Shown here one piece after another: positions 28,501 through 38,576 of a stretch of DNA of 64,000 bases (positions within the stretch are counted from its first letter, which is position 1; every line of letters starts with the position of its first letter). Below the pieces are notes generated by a model. That model was not told the origin of the DNA, made no database searches, and was given only the letters and a program-made list of their open reading frames with translations. The stretch comes from Paenibacillus mendelii (GTDB lineage Bacteria; Bacillota; Bacilli; Paenibacillales; Paenibacillaceae). Where the stretch lies: NCBI RefSeq assembly GCF_024498075.1, contig NZ_JANHOF010000001.1, positions 1,364,001 to 1,428,000 of the forward strand, written 5' to 3'. Made by a program: the position numbers and the translations under genes.

Positions 28501-29055
28501 CGCCAGTCCATCGCCGAACCGCTCCAGACGGAACAGCCGCTGGAGCATCTGCCGCCGGTCCTTGCCCGTCAGCGACAGAAATTCCGCAAATTTCCCCTGC
28601 GGCAGGACGACAGCACGCGTAAAGTCCTGCATGTTCAGCCCGATCCGGTCCTCCACGCAGCGGGTTACATCGGACAGCTTGTCGGCCAATACGATTTCAC
28701 CGTCACCCGTAACCTCGACGAATCGGCTCAGCGTATTGCTGACCGAAACGTCGCCGCCTCGCTTGAATTGGCGCTCGACCCGATAGCGCCGATGCTCCCC
28801 GGAGCCGGACAGCTCGAAGGTAAAGCCAACGGACAGCTGCTTCTCCGCATGGTTCATAATGCCCTGCGTCCCATTCGCAGCCCGCTCCACCTTGCCGTAC
28901 AAGGCTAGGGTCACCGCGTCGAGAATGCTTGATTTGCCGCTCCCGGTCGATCCGAATATGCCAAACACGCCAGCCTCGCATAGCCGCCCAAAGTCGACCT
29001 CCTGCATCGCACGGTAGCTCTGCAATCCGCTTAAACGCAGTAAAATAGGTTTCAT
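25570..29055 (-). CDS. sbcC: Exonuclease subunit SbcC (SMC-like ATPase)
   Basis: 1161 residues. It has the N-terminal ATPase half with Walker A FGSTGSGKSSILDAV (about 34-48), long coiled coils, the zinc hook CPVCGSCEH near residue 540, and the C-terminal half with signature STLSGGETFLASLAL and Walker B FFFLDEGFGTLD. With SbcD it opens hairpins and trims DNA ends. The first coil (about residues 200-400) is remarkably Ala- and Arg-rich and the DNA there is much more GC-rich than the flanks. It overlaps sbcD by ATGA. Confidence 0.97.
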   Translation of the reverse strand: MKPILLRLSGLQSYRAMQEVDFGRLCEAGVFGIFGSTGSGKSSILDAVTLALYGKVERAANGTQGIMNHAEKQLSVGFTFELSGSGEHRRYRVERQFKRGGDVSVSNTLSRFVEVTGDGEIVLADKLSDVTRCVEDRIGLNMQDFTRAVVLPQGKFAEFLSLTGKDRRQMLQRLFRLERFGDGLALKLNQRMKAAEAALNEAVAEQHGLGDASAAAVDAAAERHREAAAAAAAARAALAEAERLHAERLHVRERQEALRAKEALQAKLLADAPRIAERERELQRLSAAERLVPAMDAAEAAEAALRAAASRREAAGRAHAALQEAAAGAAAALAAASAEAAAAEPRLAQRLEQLAGAQRLEGEAAALASSVEGGERRHADAASRQLSFGEQAAKAEETLGRAQAKQGELKAELKKTELAVDERERRSALAKRLIQLGSLREQRVNADHEASGQKAALARIRDAHAKADSARADAATALLSALNSLNPIRQDLRVLEHSLQRAGDRLPARIEQARIEYREQQRMLLAAQLSEGLEDGTPCPVCGSCEHTRLHRGSDEEEKQRLVSADTMTDWEKLQQRTQGLLLKLSPLRSKADAAYERLIESLSAMDPMKQGLGAEEAWQLEAAAGREESALAIKGRDEQEQDLDNRALTAFDTLLDTSLYTYTALEQSFAGLESGIGRLRTSFLEAQRSCESAAGELRSQTAVERSAHDKAVQLQAAEADELLQWKQQFGEELLPELAQQTLDEYERRENAAHELRVRLDKSVTFIDDTNKLIAGHRLEQQTAQLAVVELAAKLDSQKEQLAEKRVQLHALTGGLPASELLAAAEKELEELRTRLQRLKTGSESAQAALQEAAELRSAAVEGERSATERQNETAASWIAALEASPFTSGAEVASLRILLAQQEAIAAEIARFREEEQQLTAQIELLRDQLAGRTVTDDQWEQCLNGFTQARELNETALQTAARADRDLEELKTKQERWMQLETKRTSMDALCGRLKSLQTVFRGNAFVEYVAEEQLVQVCHAASERLGYLTKRRYALEVDSGGGFVIRDDANGGIRRPVSTLSGGETFLASLALALALSGQIQLRGKYPLQFFFLDEGFGTLDPELLDTVITALEKLHTDRLSVGVISHVPELRARLPRRLIVTAAEPSGLGSVVALETM

Positions 29056-30263
29056 TCGCCTTCCCCTCCTTCCGCCGTCTCATAGGTCGCCGCGGATTCA
29101 CCCGTTTCCTCCGCAATCAGCTCCAGAAACAGCTGCACCGTCTCCGCATCGGGCTCCGCTCCTCCGGTCTGCTTGGCGAAGAAGCGGCGGAACAGCTCTT
29201 CTGCAGGCAGCTCCTCGCGGGGCCGTCCGCCCTCCTCGTCATTCTTCGCCATCTCCGGATAAACGGGGCGAATATGGATAAGACCCTCGTGAAGCTTCCG
29301 GAGCTGTTGAATATGCGACAGCGTCATCGTCTCCTTCATCCAGATGTCCAGATCAATCCAGCCTCTGGCATCGCGGCCTTCGTCGATCCAGCGGTATACC
29401 TCCTCCAAGCCGCCCTTCGCCTGCCAGCGGACAAGCGGACGTCCGCTCGCGAGCAGAATTTCACGCGGAGCGACCTGCTGCCCCGGCTGCGCGTCGAATA
29501 CGGTAACCGATTTCGCCTGGCCTGCTTCGGAGAAGCTGTAAGCAAGCGGCGAGCCGCTATATCGCATCGAATCGTCGCCTGCGACCCGCTGCGGTCGATG
29601 CAGATGGCCAAGCGCTACATATTGAGCGCCGCAGCGCAGCGCCGACGGATCGACCGTATAGGCGCCGCCCACCTGGATCGGACGTTCCGAGTCGGTCTCT
29701 AAGCCTCCGAGCACATAGATATGGCTCATCGCCAAATTGATCGTGTCTGGCCGGAAGGATCCGCCCAGCCGCGTCATCAGGGCACCCACACGCTCCGAAT
29801 ACGCGCTGCGCAGCGCCGCTTCATCCGTCTCCTCGCTCAGCAGCTCGCGCAGCCGCGACTCGGAAGGGTACGGAAGGGCCGCAATAATCGCGCGCTCACC
29901 GGTCCGGGCACAATCAACCACTAAGGTCTCATCCGTCGGCAAGCCAACGAGCCGTATGCCGCTGCGGGCTGCGAGCGGAGCAGACGCCGCTACCCGTTCA
30001 GGATGGTCATGATTGCCCGCAATGACCGCAACCGTCCTCTTGCCGCCATCGGCAAGCCGTGACAAGGCCTCATAGAATAACTGCTCTGCGGCTGCGGGCG
30101 GATTCACCGAATCGTAGACGTCGCCGGCCAGGAGCACCAGATCAATTGCTTCGTCCCTTACGATGGACGTTAGCTCATCCACGAAGGCAGCCTGCTCTTC
30201 CAATCGGCTTCTACCCTCGAGGCTCCGCCCGAAATGCCAATCTGCCGTATGTAAAATACGCAC
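29052..30263 (-). CDS. sbcD: Exonuclease subunit SbcD (Mre11-like nuclease)
   Basis: About 403 residues of a manganese-dependent calcineurin-like nuclease. Motifs are RILHTADWHFG, LLAGDVYDS, AGNHDHPERV, and a later ALGHLHRPQ, supplying the metal ligands. A C-terminal cap follows. I prefer GTG at 30263, seven bases after GGGGGG; an ATG five codons earlier overlaps that site. It is transcribed after addA and before sbcC, the same order as in B. subtilis. Confidence 0.96.
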   Translation of the reverse strand: MRILHTADWHFGRSLEGRSRLEEQAAFVDELTSIVRDEAIDLVLLAGDVYDSVNPPAAAEQLFYEALSRLADGGKRTVAVIAGNHDHPERVAASAPLAARSGIRLVGLPTDETLVVDCARTGERAIIAALPYPSESRLRELLSEETDEAALRSAYSERVGALMTRLGGSFRPDTINLAMSHIYVLGGLETDSERPIQVGGAYTVDPSALRCGAQYVALGHLHRPQRVAGDDSMRYSGSPLAYSFSEAGQAKSVTVFDAQPGQQVAPREILLASGRPLVRWQAKGGLEEVYRWIDEGRDARGWIDLDIWMKETMTLSHIQQLRKLHEGLIHIRPVYPEMAKNDEEGGRPREELPAEELFRRFFAKQTGGAEPDAETVQLFLELIAEETGESAATYETAEGGEGE

Positions 30264-30329
30264 TTGCTTTCCCCCCATACCGCGCGGACGGCTCGCTATT
30301 GTACACGAACCGCCCCGGGCTTTGATCGG

Positions 30330-33300
30330 CTAGAACAATTGAACTGCTCGTCCGCCATCAAAAAAATAGACATAGCAAGCATCCACCGGCTCGCCCAAAA
30401 TACGCATAACCGCTTCGGCATATAGTGTCAATTGGAATCGATGGCGCTCTGCCGCTTTATCCCACTGCTTCATCGTAATCCGGTCTGTCTTGTAATCGAG
30501 CAGCACGAGGCCTTGTTCATCCCGGAAGAGACAGTCAATGACCCCTTGAATCAAAATCGGTTCACCGCTGAGCGATTCAACCGCATCCGGGTAGACCCGT
30601 TCTGCCGGAAAGGTGCAGCTGAACGGTGTTTCACGCCTTACCCAACCTGCCTTCAACAGCCGCTTACCAACCGCTTCGCGGAAGAATGCCGCTACAGACT
30701 CGGGATCAACGGCTCCCGCCTGGAGCGCCGTTAACATCCTGCGCTCCTGCAAGCTGTGTACCGTCTCGAGCACTGTCTGTTGATCCACTTGGCCCTGCAG
30801 CGGAATATGCTGCATGACAAGATGGCTGACCGTTCCCCGTTCGGCGGCCGTGAGCGCCGCTTCCTCCATAAATTTCGGCCGGCGAAGGCGGAACGTATAT
30901 TCACCGCCCCCTGACGCCGTGACGAAAGGCACGCTCTTGGAGATCGCCTCCGTCTCCGATGCAGCCGCTGACTCGAAGCTCTCACCGAACAGAAACTCCA
31001 CCTGTTCAACCTGCTCGACTGGCAGATCCGGCCCCGCATAAAGGTCTTGATGATCCTGCCAACTGTTCGCTGCGTCGTTGGATTCCCTCGCAGGTGTACC
31101 GGCAGCAGGGAAATCCGGCTGCAGGAACTCTGCCTGTTCGTCTATATCCGCCTGCGCATGAAGCCGTTTCATCTCCGTTACGGAGGTCTTCGCCGGAATC
31201 ACAGTCGCCGTTCGATAAGGGTACTGCCAGGTTAACCGGCGCTCGATCTCCTCGGCCTCCTCCGGTGATTCGAATATGGGCACCAGCTCGTGAACCGCCT
31301 GCAGCCTATCGGCGAATTCGGCTTCCGCCGCTTCATCCGTCTGTACTGCCGCCGCAGCTTCCAATCCCAGAAGTGAGGCTGGGACGACCCCTTTCTTCCA
31401 CTCGTGGAACGGGTCGGATGGAGCCAGAGGCACGACATTACCGGCTGCCGGCAAATCTATTCCTTCATCCTCGCCAGTCGATCCGTCTTCCCCTGCATGG
31501 GATATACTCCCATCGTAGGTTCGTGCTCGCTCTGCTTCCGATATCTCGCTCTCATCATTCATCTCATAGATTGCTAGCGGGATGCCTTCCCTCATCGCGA
31601 GCGGTCCGATCCAGTCCAGAAACCGCTTCGCCTGCGCAAGCCGGAAGTCGGGCAGCTCTCCCTCTGCATCCAGGGAGGATTGCCAGCGCTGCAGCTGCTT
31701 CGCGGCATCTGCCGCCGTGCCGACGAGAAACATCTTTTCCTTCGGCCTGGTAAGGGCTACATACAGAATTCGCATTTCTTCAGCAAGCGTCTCCATACGC
31801 AATCGTTCCCTGATCGCCAAATACGGCAGGGTCGGATAGCTGACCCGAAGGTCCGTATCCACGAAGCGCGGACCGAAGCCCAGCTGCTTGTGCATCAAGA
31901 ACGGACTGTTCAAGTCCTGCCGGTTGAACAGCTTGCCGAGTCCGGCGATAAAGACGACCGGGAACTCCAGCCCCTTGCTCTTATGGATGGACATGATCCG
32001 GACAACGTCCTCCTGCTCGCCCAGCGCCCTGGCCGTGCCCAAGTCGCCGCCGCTCTCGCGCATGCGGTCAATGAAGCGAAGAAAACGAAATAATCCGCGC
32101 AGGGAGGTCGCCTCGTATTGCCGCGCCCGGTCGTGCAGAGCGCGAAGGTTCGCCTGCCGCTGCAGCCCGCCCGGCATACCGCCGACCAAATCGTAGTAGC
32201 CCGTTTCCCGGAAGATTCGCCACATCAGCTCCGCCAATGCCCCTTGCCGGGCTTCTTCGCGCCAGCGCTCCAAGCGGATTAGAAAGTCCGACAGCTTGCG
32301 TCGTGTTTCCAGCGGCAACGACGGATCACCTTCGGCCTTGCATACAGCATCGTAATAGGACAAGCGTCCAGCCGCGATCCGGATAAGCGCGAGCTCCTCC
32401 CCCGTCAATCCCACGATCGGCGAGCGGAGCGCCCCCGCAAGCGGGATATCCTGGTAGGGATTATCGATTACGCGGAGCAGCGACAGCATCGTCTCTACCT
32501 CCGTCGCTTCGAAGTAACCGCTGCTGAGCTCGGCATATGCGGGTATGCCACTCGCTTGCAGCTCCTCAATGATGACAGGAGCCCATTGCTTATCCGCACG
32601 CAGCAGAATAACGATATCCCGCCAAGCGAGCGCACGTTTACGCCCGCGCTTCCCGTCATACGGCTCAAAGGGCGCTTCCGCGCTGGCCGTAAGCGGCGTC
32701 TCCATCCCTTTCAGCTGCAGGATTCGATTCGCAATCCAGCGCGCTTCAAGCTGCACGGATTGCAGATCCTCCACGGGCTCCGGCTGTTCGTCATGGAGTG
32801 AATCAGCCGTTTCTTGTTCCGCAGAAGGCTCATCGCTGCCGCTTCCTCGGTCGAGCAGAGCAAATTCTATCGCATACCGGGCGGGTGATCCGCCTTCGCC
32901 GGCAGGAGGATAGGCCGCGCCGCACACAAGCTCAGCCCTCCGGTCATAATCCATCTCCGCTACCGTCTCGCGCATGATCGCCCGAAAGACCCCGTTCGTT
33001 CCCTCCACGACTTCTTTGCGACTGCGGAAATTGCGCGCCAGATCAATACGGATGCCTTTCTCGTCGTCTCCAGGCGCATCGGTAGAGCCTCCATGGGCTG
33101 CCTGAGCGCTAGCTTCGGAATTTCCCGCTGCACCATCCATAACTGCCTCATCAAGATTCGTCTTAGCCAGCCGGTTATTGTCTTGCGTTCCATAGGCTTT
33201 ATATTTGCGAAGAAATAGATTCGGCTCGGCCAGACGGAACCTATAGATGCTCTGCTTCACGTCCCCTACCATGAAGCGGTTGCCGGCACCGGAACGCGCA

Positions 33301-34589
33301 ATGAGCGTTACGATCGCTTCCTGGACCATATTCGTATCCTGGTACTCATCGAGCAATATTTCGTCGAACTGCGCTTGGTATTCAAGGGCTGCCGCCGAAG
33401 GTACGGCGCTGCCGGGCGTCGAGGCCGGATCGCGCAGAATGCGCAGGCAATAATGCTCCATGTCGCCGAAATCGATTAGACCCTTCTCACGTTTGGCGGC
33501 CTCGAAGCGAAGCCCGAATTCGCGGGCAAGGCCGGCCAGGGTATGCATCAGCGGCGCCATTTCGCGCAGCTCAGCGGCGAACTCCTCGGGTGAACGGACG
33601 AATAATTCATCCTGCAGATTCGCGATGACCTCCTTGGCCATATCGCGAAGCGCCTTCGCCTGCTCCTGCAGCGCTTTATCGACGCTATCCCCGCGCTGGC
33701 TCTTCAGCTTACCGAAGCCAGCCGCTGCGAAAGCTTCATGCCATAGTTCCCAGGGAGCGCTATTGACGCGGTTAATCAATGCCCGTACAACCGTCAAATC
33801 CTCCTCGAGAGTGACGGCGTAAGCGTCCGGTCCGCCCGGCAGCATGGTGACGTCCAGCGCTTGCCGGAGCAATCGCTCTGCCCCGTCCAAGGCAAGCCTA
33901 ACATTGCCGGCCAAGCTGGCGACCCACTCGGTTCTGCCCAGCTCGGCAGCATCCGCCACTTCGAACGAGGCCGCTGTTTCCTCCAGCCATACGGCTGGCC
34001 AAGGGTGGCTCTGCGAGAAGAGATACAGCCTCATTACAAGCGCATATAGGGGTTCATCTCCCCGTTCACCGCCGAACCGTTCGACCAATTCCGTAAAACC
34101 GGTGTCATGCTCCTCAGCTTCTGCATAGCGCTCCTCGAACAGAGCGTCCAGCACGTCCATCCGCAGCAGCTCGGCTTCCGTCTGATTGGCAATGCGGAAG
34201 CCCGGATCAAGACCGATCAATGAATAATATTTGCGGATGACGTCCAGACAGAAGGAATGCAGCGTCGTAATCGAAGCTCTGCCCATGAGCGCAAGCTGAC
34301 GGCGCAGATGCTCCGATTCCGGTTGCTTGTCCAGTTCCTTCTCGAGCGCGATCCGAATCCGCTCTTTCATCTCGGCCGCAGCCGCCTTCGTGAAGGTCGC
34401 CACCAGCAACCTGTCCACATCCGTGTCTGCCGTGATCTTGCGGATGATACGCTCGACGAGGACCGCTGTCTTCCCAGACCCGGCTGCTGCAGCGACCAGA
34501 ATGTTGCTGCCGTCCGTTACAATCGCCTTCCATTGATCATCCGTCCATGTGCTGCCTTCCGGCTTTTTCGGATAGCCCGCAGTGATCAT
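30330..34589 (-). CDS. addA: Helicase-nuclease AddA
   Basis: 1419 residues, a UvrD-like superfamily 1 helicase with a C-terminal nuclease. Walker A is AAGSGKTA (35-42), Walker B ILLDEYQDTN, motif III-V segments follow (GDVKQSIYRFR, IMSIHKSKGLEFPVV), and the nuclease core is ILIQGVIDCLF with LLDYKTD. AddAB unwinds and resects double-strand breaks and responds to Chi-type sites. It is longer than B. subtilis AddA (about 1230) through low-complexity inserts rich in Gly, Asp, Glu and Ala, near residues 480-520 and 1030-1080. AGGGAGGAG precedes the ATG. Confidence 0.97.
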   Translation of the reverse strand: MITAGYPKKPEGSTWTDDQWKAIVTDGSNILVAAAAGSGKTAVLVERIIRKITADTDVDRLLVATFTKAAAAEMKERIRIALEKELDKQPESEHLRRQLALMGRASITTLHSFCLDVIRKYYSLIGLDPGFRIANQTEAELLRMDVLDALFEERYAEAEEHDTGFTELVERFGGERGDEPLYALVMRLYLFSQSHPWPAVWLEETAASFEVADAAELGRTEWVASLAGNVRLALDGAERLLRQALDVTMLPGGPDAYAVTLEEDLTVVRALINRVNSAPWELWHEAFAAAGFGKLKSQRGDSVDKALQEQAKALRDMAKEVIANLQDELFVRSPEEFAAELREMAPLMHTLAGLAREFGLRFEAAKREKGLIDFGDMEHYCLRILRDPASTPGSAVPSAAALEYQAQFDEILLDEYQDTNMVQEAIVTLIARSGAGNRFMVGDVKQSIYRFRLAEPNLFLRKYKAYGTQDNNRLAKTNLDEAVMDGAAGNSEASAQAAHGGSTDAPGDDEKGIRIDLARNFRSRKEVVEGTNGVFRAIMRETVAEMDYDRRAELVCGAAYPPAGEGGSPARYAIEFALLDRGSGSDEPSAEQETADSLHDEQPEPVEDLQSVQLEARWIANRILQLKGMETPLTASAEAPFEPYDGKRGRKRALAWRDIVILLRADKQWAPVIIEELQASGIPAYAELSSGYFEATEVETMLSLLRVIDNPYQDIPLAGALRSPIVGLTGEELALIRIAAGRLSYYDAVCKAEGDPSLPLETRRKLSDFLIRLERWREEARQGALAELMWRIFRETGYYDLVGGMPGGLQRQANLRALHDRARQYEATSLRGLFRFLRFIDRMRESGGDLGTARALGEQEDVVRIMSIHKSKGLEFPVVFIAGLGKLFNRQDLNSPFLMHKQLGFGPRFVDTDLRVSYPTLPYLAIRERLRMETLAEEMRILYVALTRPKEKMFLVGTAADAAKQLQRWQSSLDAEGELPDFRLAQAKRFLDWIGPLAMREGIPLAIYEMNDESEISEAERARTYDGSISHAGEDGSTGEDEGIDLPAAGNVVPLAPSDPFHEWKKGVVPASLLGLEAAAAVQTDEAAEAEFADRLQAVHELVPIFESPEEAEEIERRLTWQYPYRTATVIPAKTSVTEMKRLHAQADIDEQAEFLQPDFPAAGTPARESNDAANSWQDHQDLYAGPDLPVEQVEQVEFLFGESFESAAASETEAISKSVPFVTASGGGEYTFRLRRPKFMEEAALTAAERGTVSHLVMQHIPLQGQVDQQTVLETVHSLQERRMLTALQAGAVDPESVAAFFREAVGKRLLKAGWVRRETPFSCTFPAERVYPDAVESLSGEPILIQGVIDCLFRDEQGLVLLDYKTDRITMKQWDKAAERHRFQLTLYAEAVMRILGEPVDACYVYFFDGGRAVQLF

Positions 34590-34640
34590 CGCCTTGTCTC
34601 CTCCCTATTACGAATGCCGCGTGACTGAAGGCCCTGCACT

Positions 34641-37600
34641 TCACTCCATTGCTTCCGCAGCATCCTCATCGCTTCCTGCAGCTAATAGCTCCCACACTTC
34701 ATCTTTGCGCGGCTTGTTCAGCTTCGTGTAGCCATTGCCTTCAATCAGCGGATCGAACTGGCAGACCGGCTTATACGCGCAGAATTGGCAGGGTGTTTTT
34801 CCTCCAAGCCGGTACGGTGCGATTGATACATCGCCGTCTGCGATCCGTTCACCGATCCGCTTGAGGGTCGAACGAACCGAGCTCCGCAGCGTGTCCCACT
34901 GTTCATCCGATGCCACAGACGATGTACTATAGAAACCGCCGTCCCGTTTGAGCGCAAGCGGCAGCAGCTCGGAATAACCCGTATCAAGCGATCCATCCAT
35001 CAGCCTCACTGTTTCTTCATCGGCCAGCACAAGCCCCTTGAGCTTGAACCGCTTCAGCAGTTCACCTTGGGCTTTATCACGCGGCAACGAATTGGAGGCC
35101 GACAACATCGGATTATGTACATGAAAATAGAGCACACCCGCAGCCTTCGCAGGCTGTCCGAGCCAATCGGGCGCGCTTGTAAGAAGAACATCCAGATAGG
35201 TCAGCATTTGCAGGGCAAGACCATAGGCGATTTCCTCGAGCCGCAGCTGCTTCGCACCGGACTTGTAGTCGATGACGCGCAGCAGCAGACCATCGTCCGT
35301 CTGCGCGGCGTCGACACGGTCAATACGCCCGACCATCTCCAGCATCCTGCCCTTGGACAGCGGTATTTGGACTGGCGGTAGAGGTCCCTCCGGCCCAAAG
35401 CCGATCTCAAGTCCAACCGGCTGGAATTGCGCCCTGCGCGCATGTTCGCCTAGAATGACGGCAGCTTGGCCAATAATGTCCCGCAGCTTGCGTGCGACAT
35501 ACTGATGACGGCTGCTGCTGAACAAAATCTGCGACTGGAGCCTCACTGCCAGCTCGCCGACTACACCGGCTGTCGCTTCGCGGATTTCTTCCGGTGTCAG
35601 CTCGCCCCATCTTTCGCCAAGCTCTTCCGTCAGGCGTGTCAGCGCCGCATGGAAGAGCTGGCCAATATCCGGTGCGGCCAGCTTGAACAGTTCCCGCTCA
35701 CGAAGACGCAGGCCGTGGATGGCAAAATGCTGGAACGGACACGACACGAACCGTTCCATCCGCGATACGCTTCCCCGAAGCAGTTTCCCGTAGAGCAGGT
35801 CGGCCGTCTCCGTCGATAGGAACGGCTCTTGATTCGTATAGTCCAGCGACTGAACGAGCCGCTGCAGCTTGTCCTGCCACTGGGGCCTGACTGCATACCA
35901 GTTGAACGCCTCCCACCACATAGGAGCGATCGCGCCGCCTTGTCTCCACGACCGGAGCTGCGTAATCAAGTAGGAGAGCGTGCGCCCGGGGTGCGCGATG
36001 AATGAACGCTGCTCTGCTGCTGGTGCGCCAGGGGATGGTTCACCCATGATCATCCGCTCCGGGATCCCCGGAAACAGCTGCTTTATGTGCCGGATCACCT
36101 CGGACGGATGCAAGCTTTTGCCCTCTTCATCTGACATCGGCCAGCTGATCCACAGGTGGCGGCTCGGCGTCGTCAGCGCATTATAGATGAGGAATCTTTC
36201 GTCGAGCAGACGCCGGCGAACGCCTGGAGCCATAATAAGGCCGCCATTCTCCAGCTTCTCCCGCTCATGCTCGGTCAATATGCCGTCCTCTTGAATCCGC
36301 TGGGGCATGATCCCGTCGTTCGCGCCAAGTAAATAGCAGACGCGCACCTTACCCGAGCGTGTCCTGTCGATGCTGCCGATGAGCACCTGATCAAGAGAAG
36401 GAGGGACAGATGCAAGCTTCAAGCTTTCTAAACCGGTTTCTACCATGCCTGCGAACAGCTCCGCCGGCATCGTCTCGTCCCCTGTCATCTCAGTCAATTG
36501 ATCGAGCAAGTCCATCACGCCGTCCCACAGCTGCCTGTGCTCGCGTGCACGCAGCGTTTGGCCGCCTGCGGCAGCTTGGCGGCTCCACCGCTCCAACCGG
36601 TCAGGCGCTTCGATATTCATAAGCAGCGTGTACAAAGCTTCGCACATCTGGCGAACGTTCGCAGCCTTCTTGAGCTCCCGTCCGAATTTGCGCAAAGTCG
36701 GGACAACCGCTTCCCTTGCGGTCATGATGGCCTGAAACAGACGCAGCTCCTGTTCACCCGCTTGCACCGGATCTCCCTCGAGCGTATCGCGCATTAGCGG
36801 CTTCCACTGGCTCTTGGTCAGCCACCGGTTGCCGTCGATGCCTGCGGCAAGCGCGTAATTCTCAAGCAGATCGAATGTTTCACGCGTCACATATCCATCT
36901 TCAGGCATGAGCAGCTCCGTCTTGATGCAGCGGAATACCGCCTCATACCGCCACCCATGAACGGAGATTTCCAGCGCCGAACGAATAAACTCAGCAAGCG
37001 GATGATGCAAAGCCGCATTCTTCTGATCCAAGAAATAAGGGATATCGTAGTCAGCGAACACTGACGTTATGTAATCGTCATAATCCGGTCCATTTCTCAC
37101 CATAACCGCAAGGTCGCGGTAGCGGAGGCCTTCGTCCCTCACTCTGCGGATGATATCGCGTGCGACAGCTTCCACTTCCGCCCGCCGTCCCGATGCCGAA
37201 TGCAGGGAAACAGCGCCATTCTCAAGCTCATTGGTCTCAAGATGCAGCGCTTTACGCCCGCCATAATACCGCTCGGTATGAGCAAGCATCGGGCTGTTCC
37301 GGAACCGGTACGGAGTCTCATCCAGCAGAAGTACCGGGTTCTCGATCTCGACCCCGCTGCGCTCCGCCAGCTCTCTGAGCTTGATGTACGTCTCCGCCGT
37401 CGGCCGGAACAAATCCAGCTCATGCGGCTGTTCGCCCGACTCATAGAGCTTGTCCAGGCACAGCGTGACCGTCACGTCAGCTGCATGTCTCATCAGCGCT
37501 TCTAATGCCTCGAACTCCTTCGGCGTAAAGCCGTTGAAGCCGTCGACCCATATTTGCGCCTGCCGCATCGCAGGCGATTCTCCGAAGCCTTGCACGAGCC

Positions 37601-38159
37601 AGCTTAAATAATCCTCGGCATCCACATACAGCCCCTCAAGCTCTCGCTCGAGCACCGAGCCGATCCGCTCCAGATCGCGCAGCTTGCGGGCAAGCAGCGG
37701 ACTGCCCGCTCCAGGGCGGATGTCGTCCGTGAACTGCTTGACGAGCGTGGCATCGATGCCATACCGCTTCCACTCGGTCATCAGCTCTCCCAGCCGCTCG
37801 ATAAATCCGCGCTGCGACTCTCCGCCTTGGAATAGCTCAAGCTCATCGCTGAGCCGGTTGACGATTTTGTACAGGAGCATGTTCTTCCCGTTATCGTTGA
37901 TCGGAACAAGCGCCGTACCTCCGGTTTCCTGCATGATCCGGAAGGAAAGACGCCTGAAGCTTAATGCTTGCGCCCGAATGGTGCCTGTCAATTCCGAGCT
38001 GCCCAGCAGCGCATATTCGGTTTGAAACGTCGCTTGCTCCGGTACGAGCATGATTAGCGGGGGCCCATCGGGCTGCGACGCCACTCTATCCATAATTTGA
38101 TGCAAGCAATGATGGGTCTTTCCCGCACCTGACCGGCCAATGACAAAACGGAGCGCCAT
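34641..38159 (-). CDS. addB: Helicase-nuclease AddB
   Basis: 1172 residues, normal for AddB. It has an N-terminal ATPase-like motif GRSGAGKT (8-15), a degenerate helicase core and a C-terminal RecB-type nuclease (VIDYKSGAKQ). The four cysteines of the iron-sulfur staple are visible: one in SCPFQHFAIHG (about 805) and three in CQFCAYKPVC (about 1125-1134). It is first in addB-addA-sbcD-sbcC. GAGGTGG lies ahead of the ATG. Confidence 0.97.
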   Translation of the reverse strand: MALRFVIGRSGAGKTHHCLHQIMDRVASQPDGPPLIMLVPEQATFQTEYALLGSSELTGTIRAQALSFRRLSFRIMQETGGTALVPINDNGKNMLLYKIVNRLSDELELFQGGESQRGFIERLGELMTEWKRYGIDATLVKQFTDDIRPGAGSPLLARKLRDLERIGSVLERELEGLYVDAEDYLSWLVQGFGESPAMRQAQIWVDGFNGFTPKEFEALEALMRHAADVTVTLCLDKLYESGEQPHELDLFRPTAETYIKLRELAERSGVEIENPVLLLDETPYRFRNSPMLAHTERYYGGRKALHLETNELENGAVSLHSASGRRAEVEAVARDIIRRVRDEGLRYRDLAVMVRNGPDYDDYITSVFADYDIPYFLDQKNAALHHPLAEFIRSALEISVHGWRYEAVFRCIKTELLMPEDGYVTRETFDLLENYALAAGIDGNRWLTKSQWKPLMRDTLEGDPVQAGEQELRLFQAIMTAREAVVPTLRKFGRELKKAANVRQMCEALYTLLMNIEAPDRLERWSRQAAAGGQTLRAREHRQLWDGVMDLLDQLTEMTGDETMPAELFAGMVETGLESLKLASVPPSLDQVLIGSIDRTRSGKVRVCYLLGANDGIMPQRIQEDGILTEHEREKLENGGLIMAPGVRRRLLDERFLIYNALTTPSRHLWISWPMSDEEGKSLHPSEVIRHIKQLFPGIPERMIMGEPSPGAPAAEQRSFIAHPGRTLSYLITQLRSWRQGGAIAPMWWEAFNWYAVRPQWQDKLQRLVQSLDYTNQEPFLSTETADLLYGKLLRGSVSRMERFVSCPFQHFAIHGLRLRERELFKLAAPDIGQLFHAALTRLTEELGERWGELTPEEIREATAGVVGELAVRLQSQILFSSSRHQYVARKLRDIIGQAAVILGEHARRAQFQPVGLEIGFGPEGPLPPVQIPLSKGRMLEMVGRIDRVDAAQTDDGLLLRVIDYKSGAKQLRLEEIAYGLALQMLTYLDVLLTSAPDWLGQPAKAAGVLYFHVHNPMLSASNSLPRDKAQGELLKRFKLKGLVLADEETVRLMDGSLDTGYSELLPLALKRDGGFYSTSSVASDEQWDTLRSSVRSTLKRIGERIADGDVSIAPYRLGGKTPCQFCAYKPVCQFDPLIEGNGYTKLNKPRKDEVWELLAAGSDEDAAEAME

Positions 38160-38469
38160 ACGCCCACCTCTTCTTTAGTTTTCGATTCTACTATTCTATC
38201 ATAGAGAGGCGTCATTATCACCCCTAAATCCAAACATATGTTCGATTTCATGGCAGGTAAATAGTTCTTATTTCACAGCCTAGCCCTTTGTATAACTATG
38301 TTTAGCGAGATAGGTTTTATTTGGAAGATGAATCTTTTTACCCCTCCAGCGCTGCTTCTTCTTAAGCCCAAGATTACGGCTGAGACTATTTCATAATCCG
38401 TAAAAAACAATTATAGTCATTCTTTCGCTTGTTGCGGCACACCGTTCTATGCGTAAATAAAGGTGTCGG

Positions 38470-38576
38470 GCCGACAAATATTTACGGAAGGAGGCTGATC
38501 GTTTTGATCCACAACCATGAGGTGATTTCCGTTTAGGCGGAAATCAATTACGGGGAGGCCGCAAGGCCTCCCTTCC
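38470..38576 (+). other. Leader-like unit 1: short ORF, hairpin and terminator
   Basis: A strong GGAAGGAGG site (38486-38494) is followed at nine bases by a TTG-started 10-codon frame, MIHNHEVISV (38504-38536). Its stop lies in the loop of a perfect 9-bp hairpin, TGATTTCCG and CGGAAATCA (38523-38531 and 38538-38546). A second GC-rich hairpin then follows. The order site, mini-ORF, hairpin, terminator is that of translation-sensing attenuators. I could not fix a promoter, and no gene lies between this unit and the next one. Confidence 0.5.

Noticed and set aside
27948..28622. Long plus-strand frame of 224 codons, Arg- and Pro-rich, opposite sbcC
   Set aside because: It lies wholly in the GC-rich coil region of sbcC, where stops are rare on both strands; composition is that of an antisense shadow and no family motif is seen.
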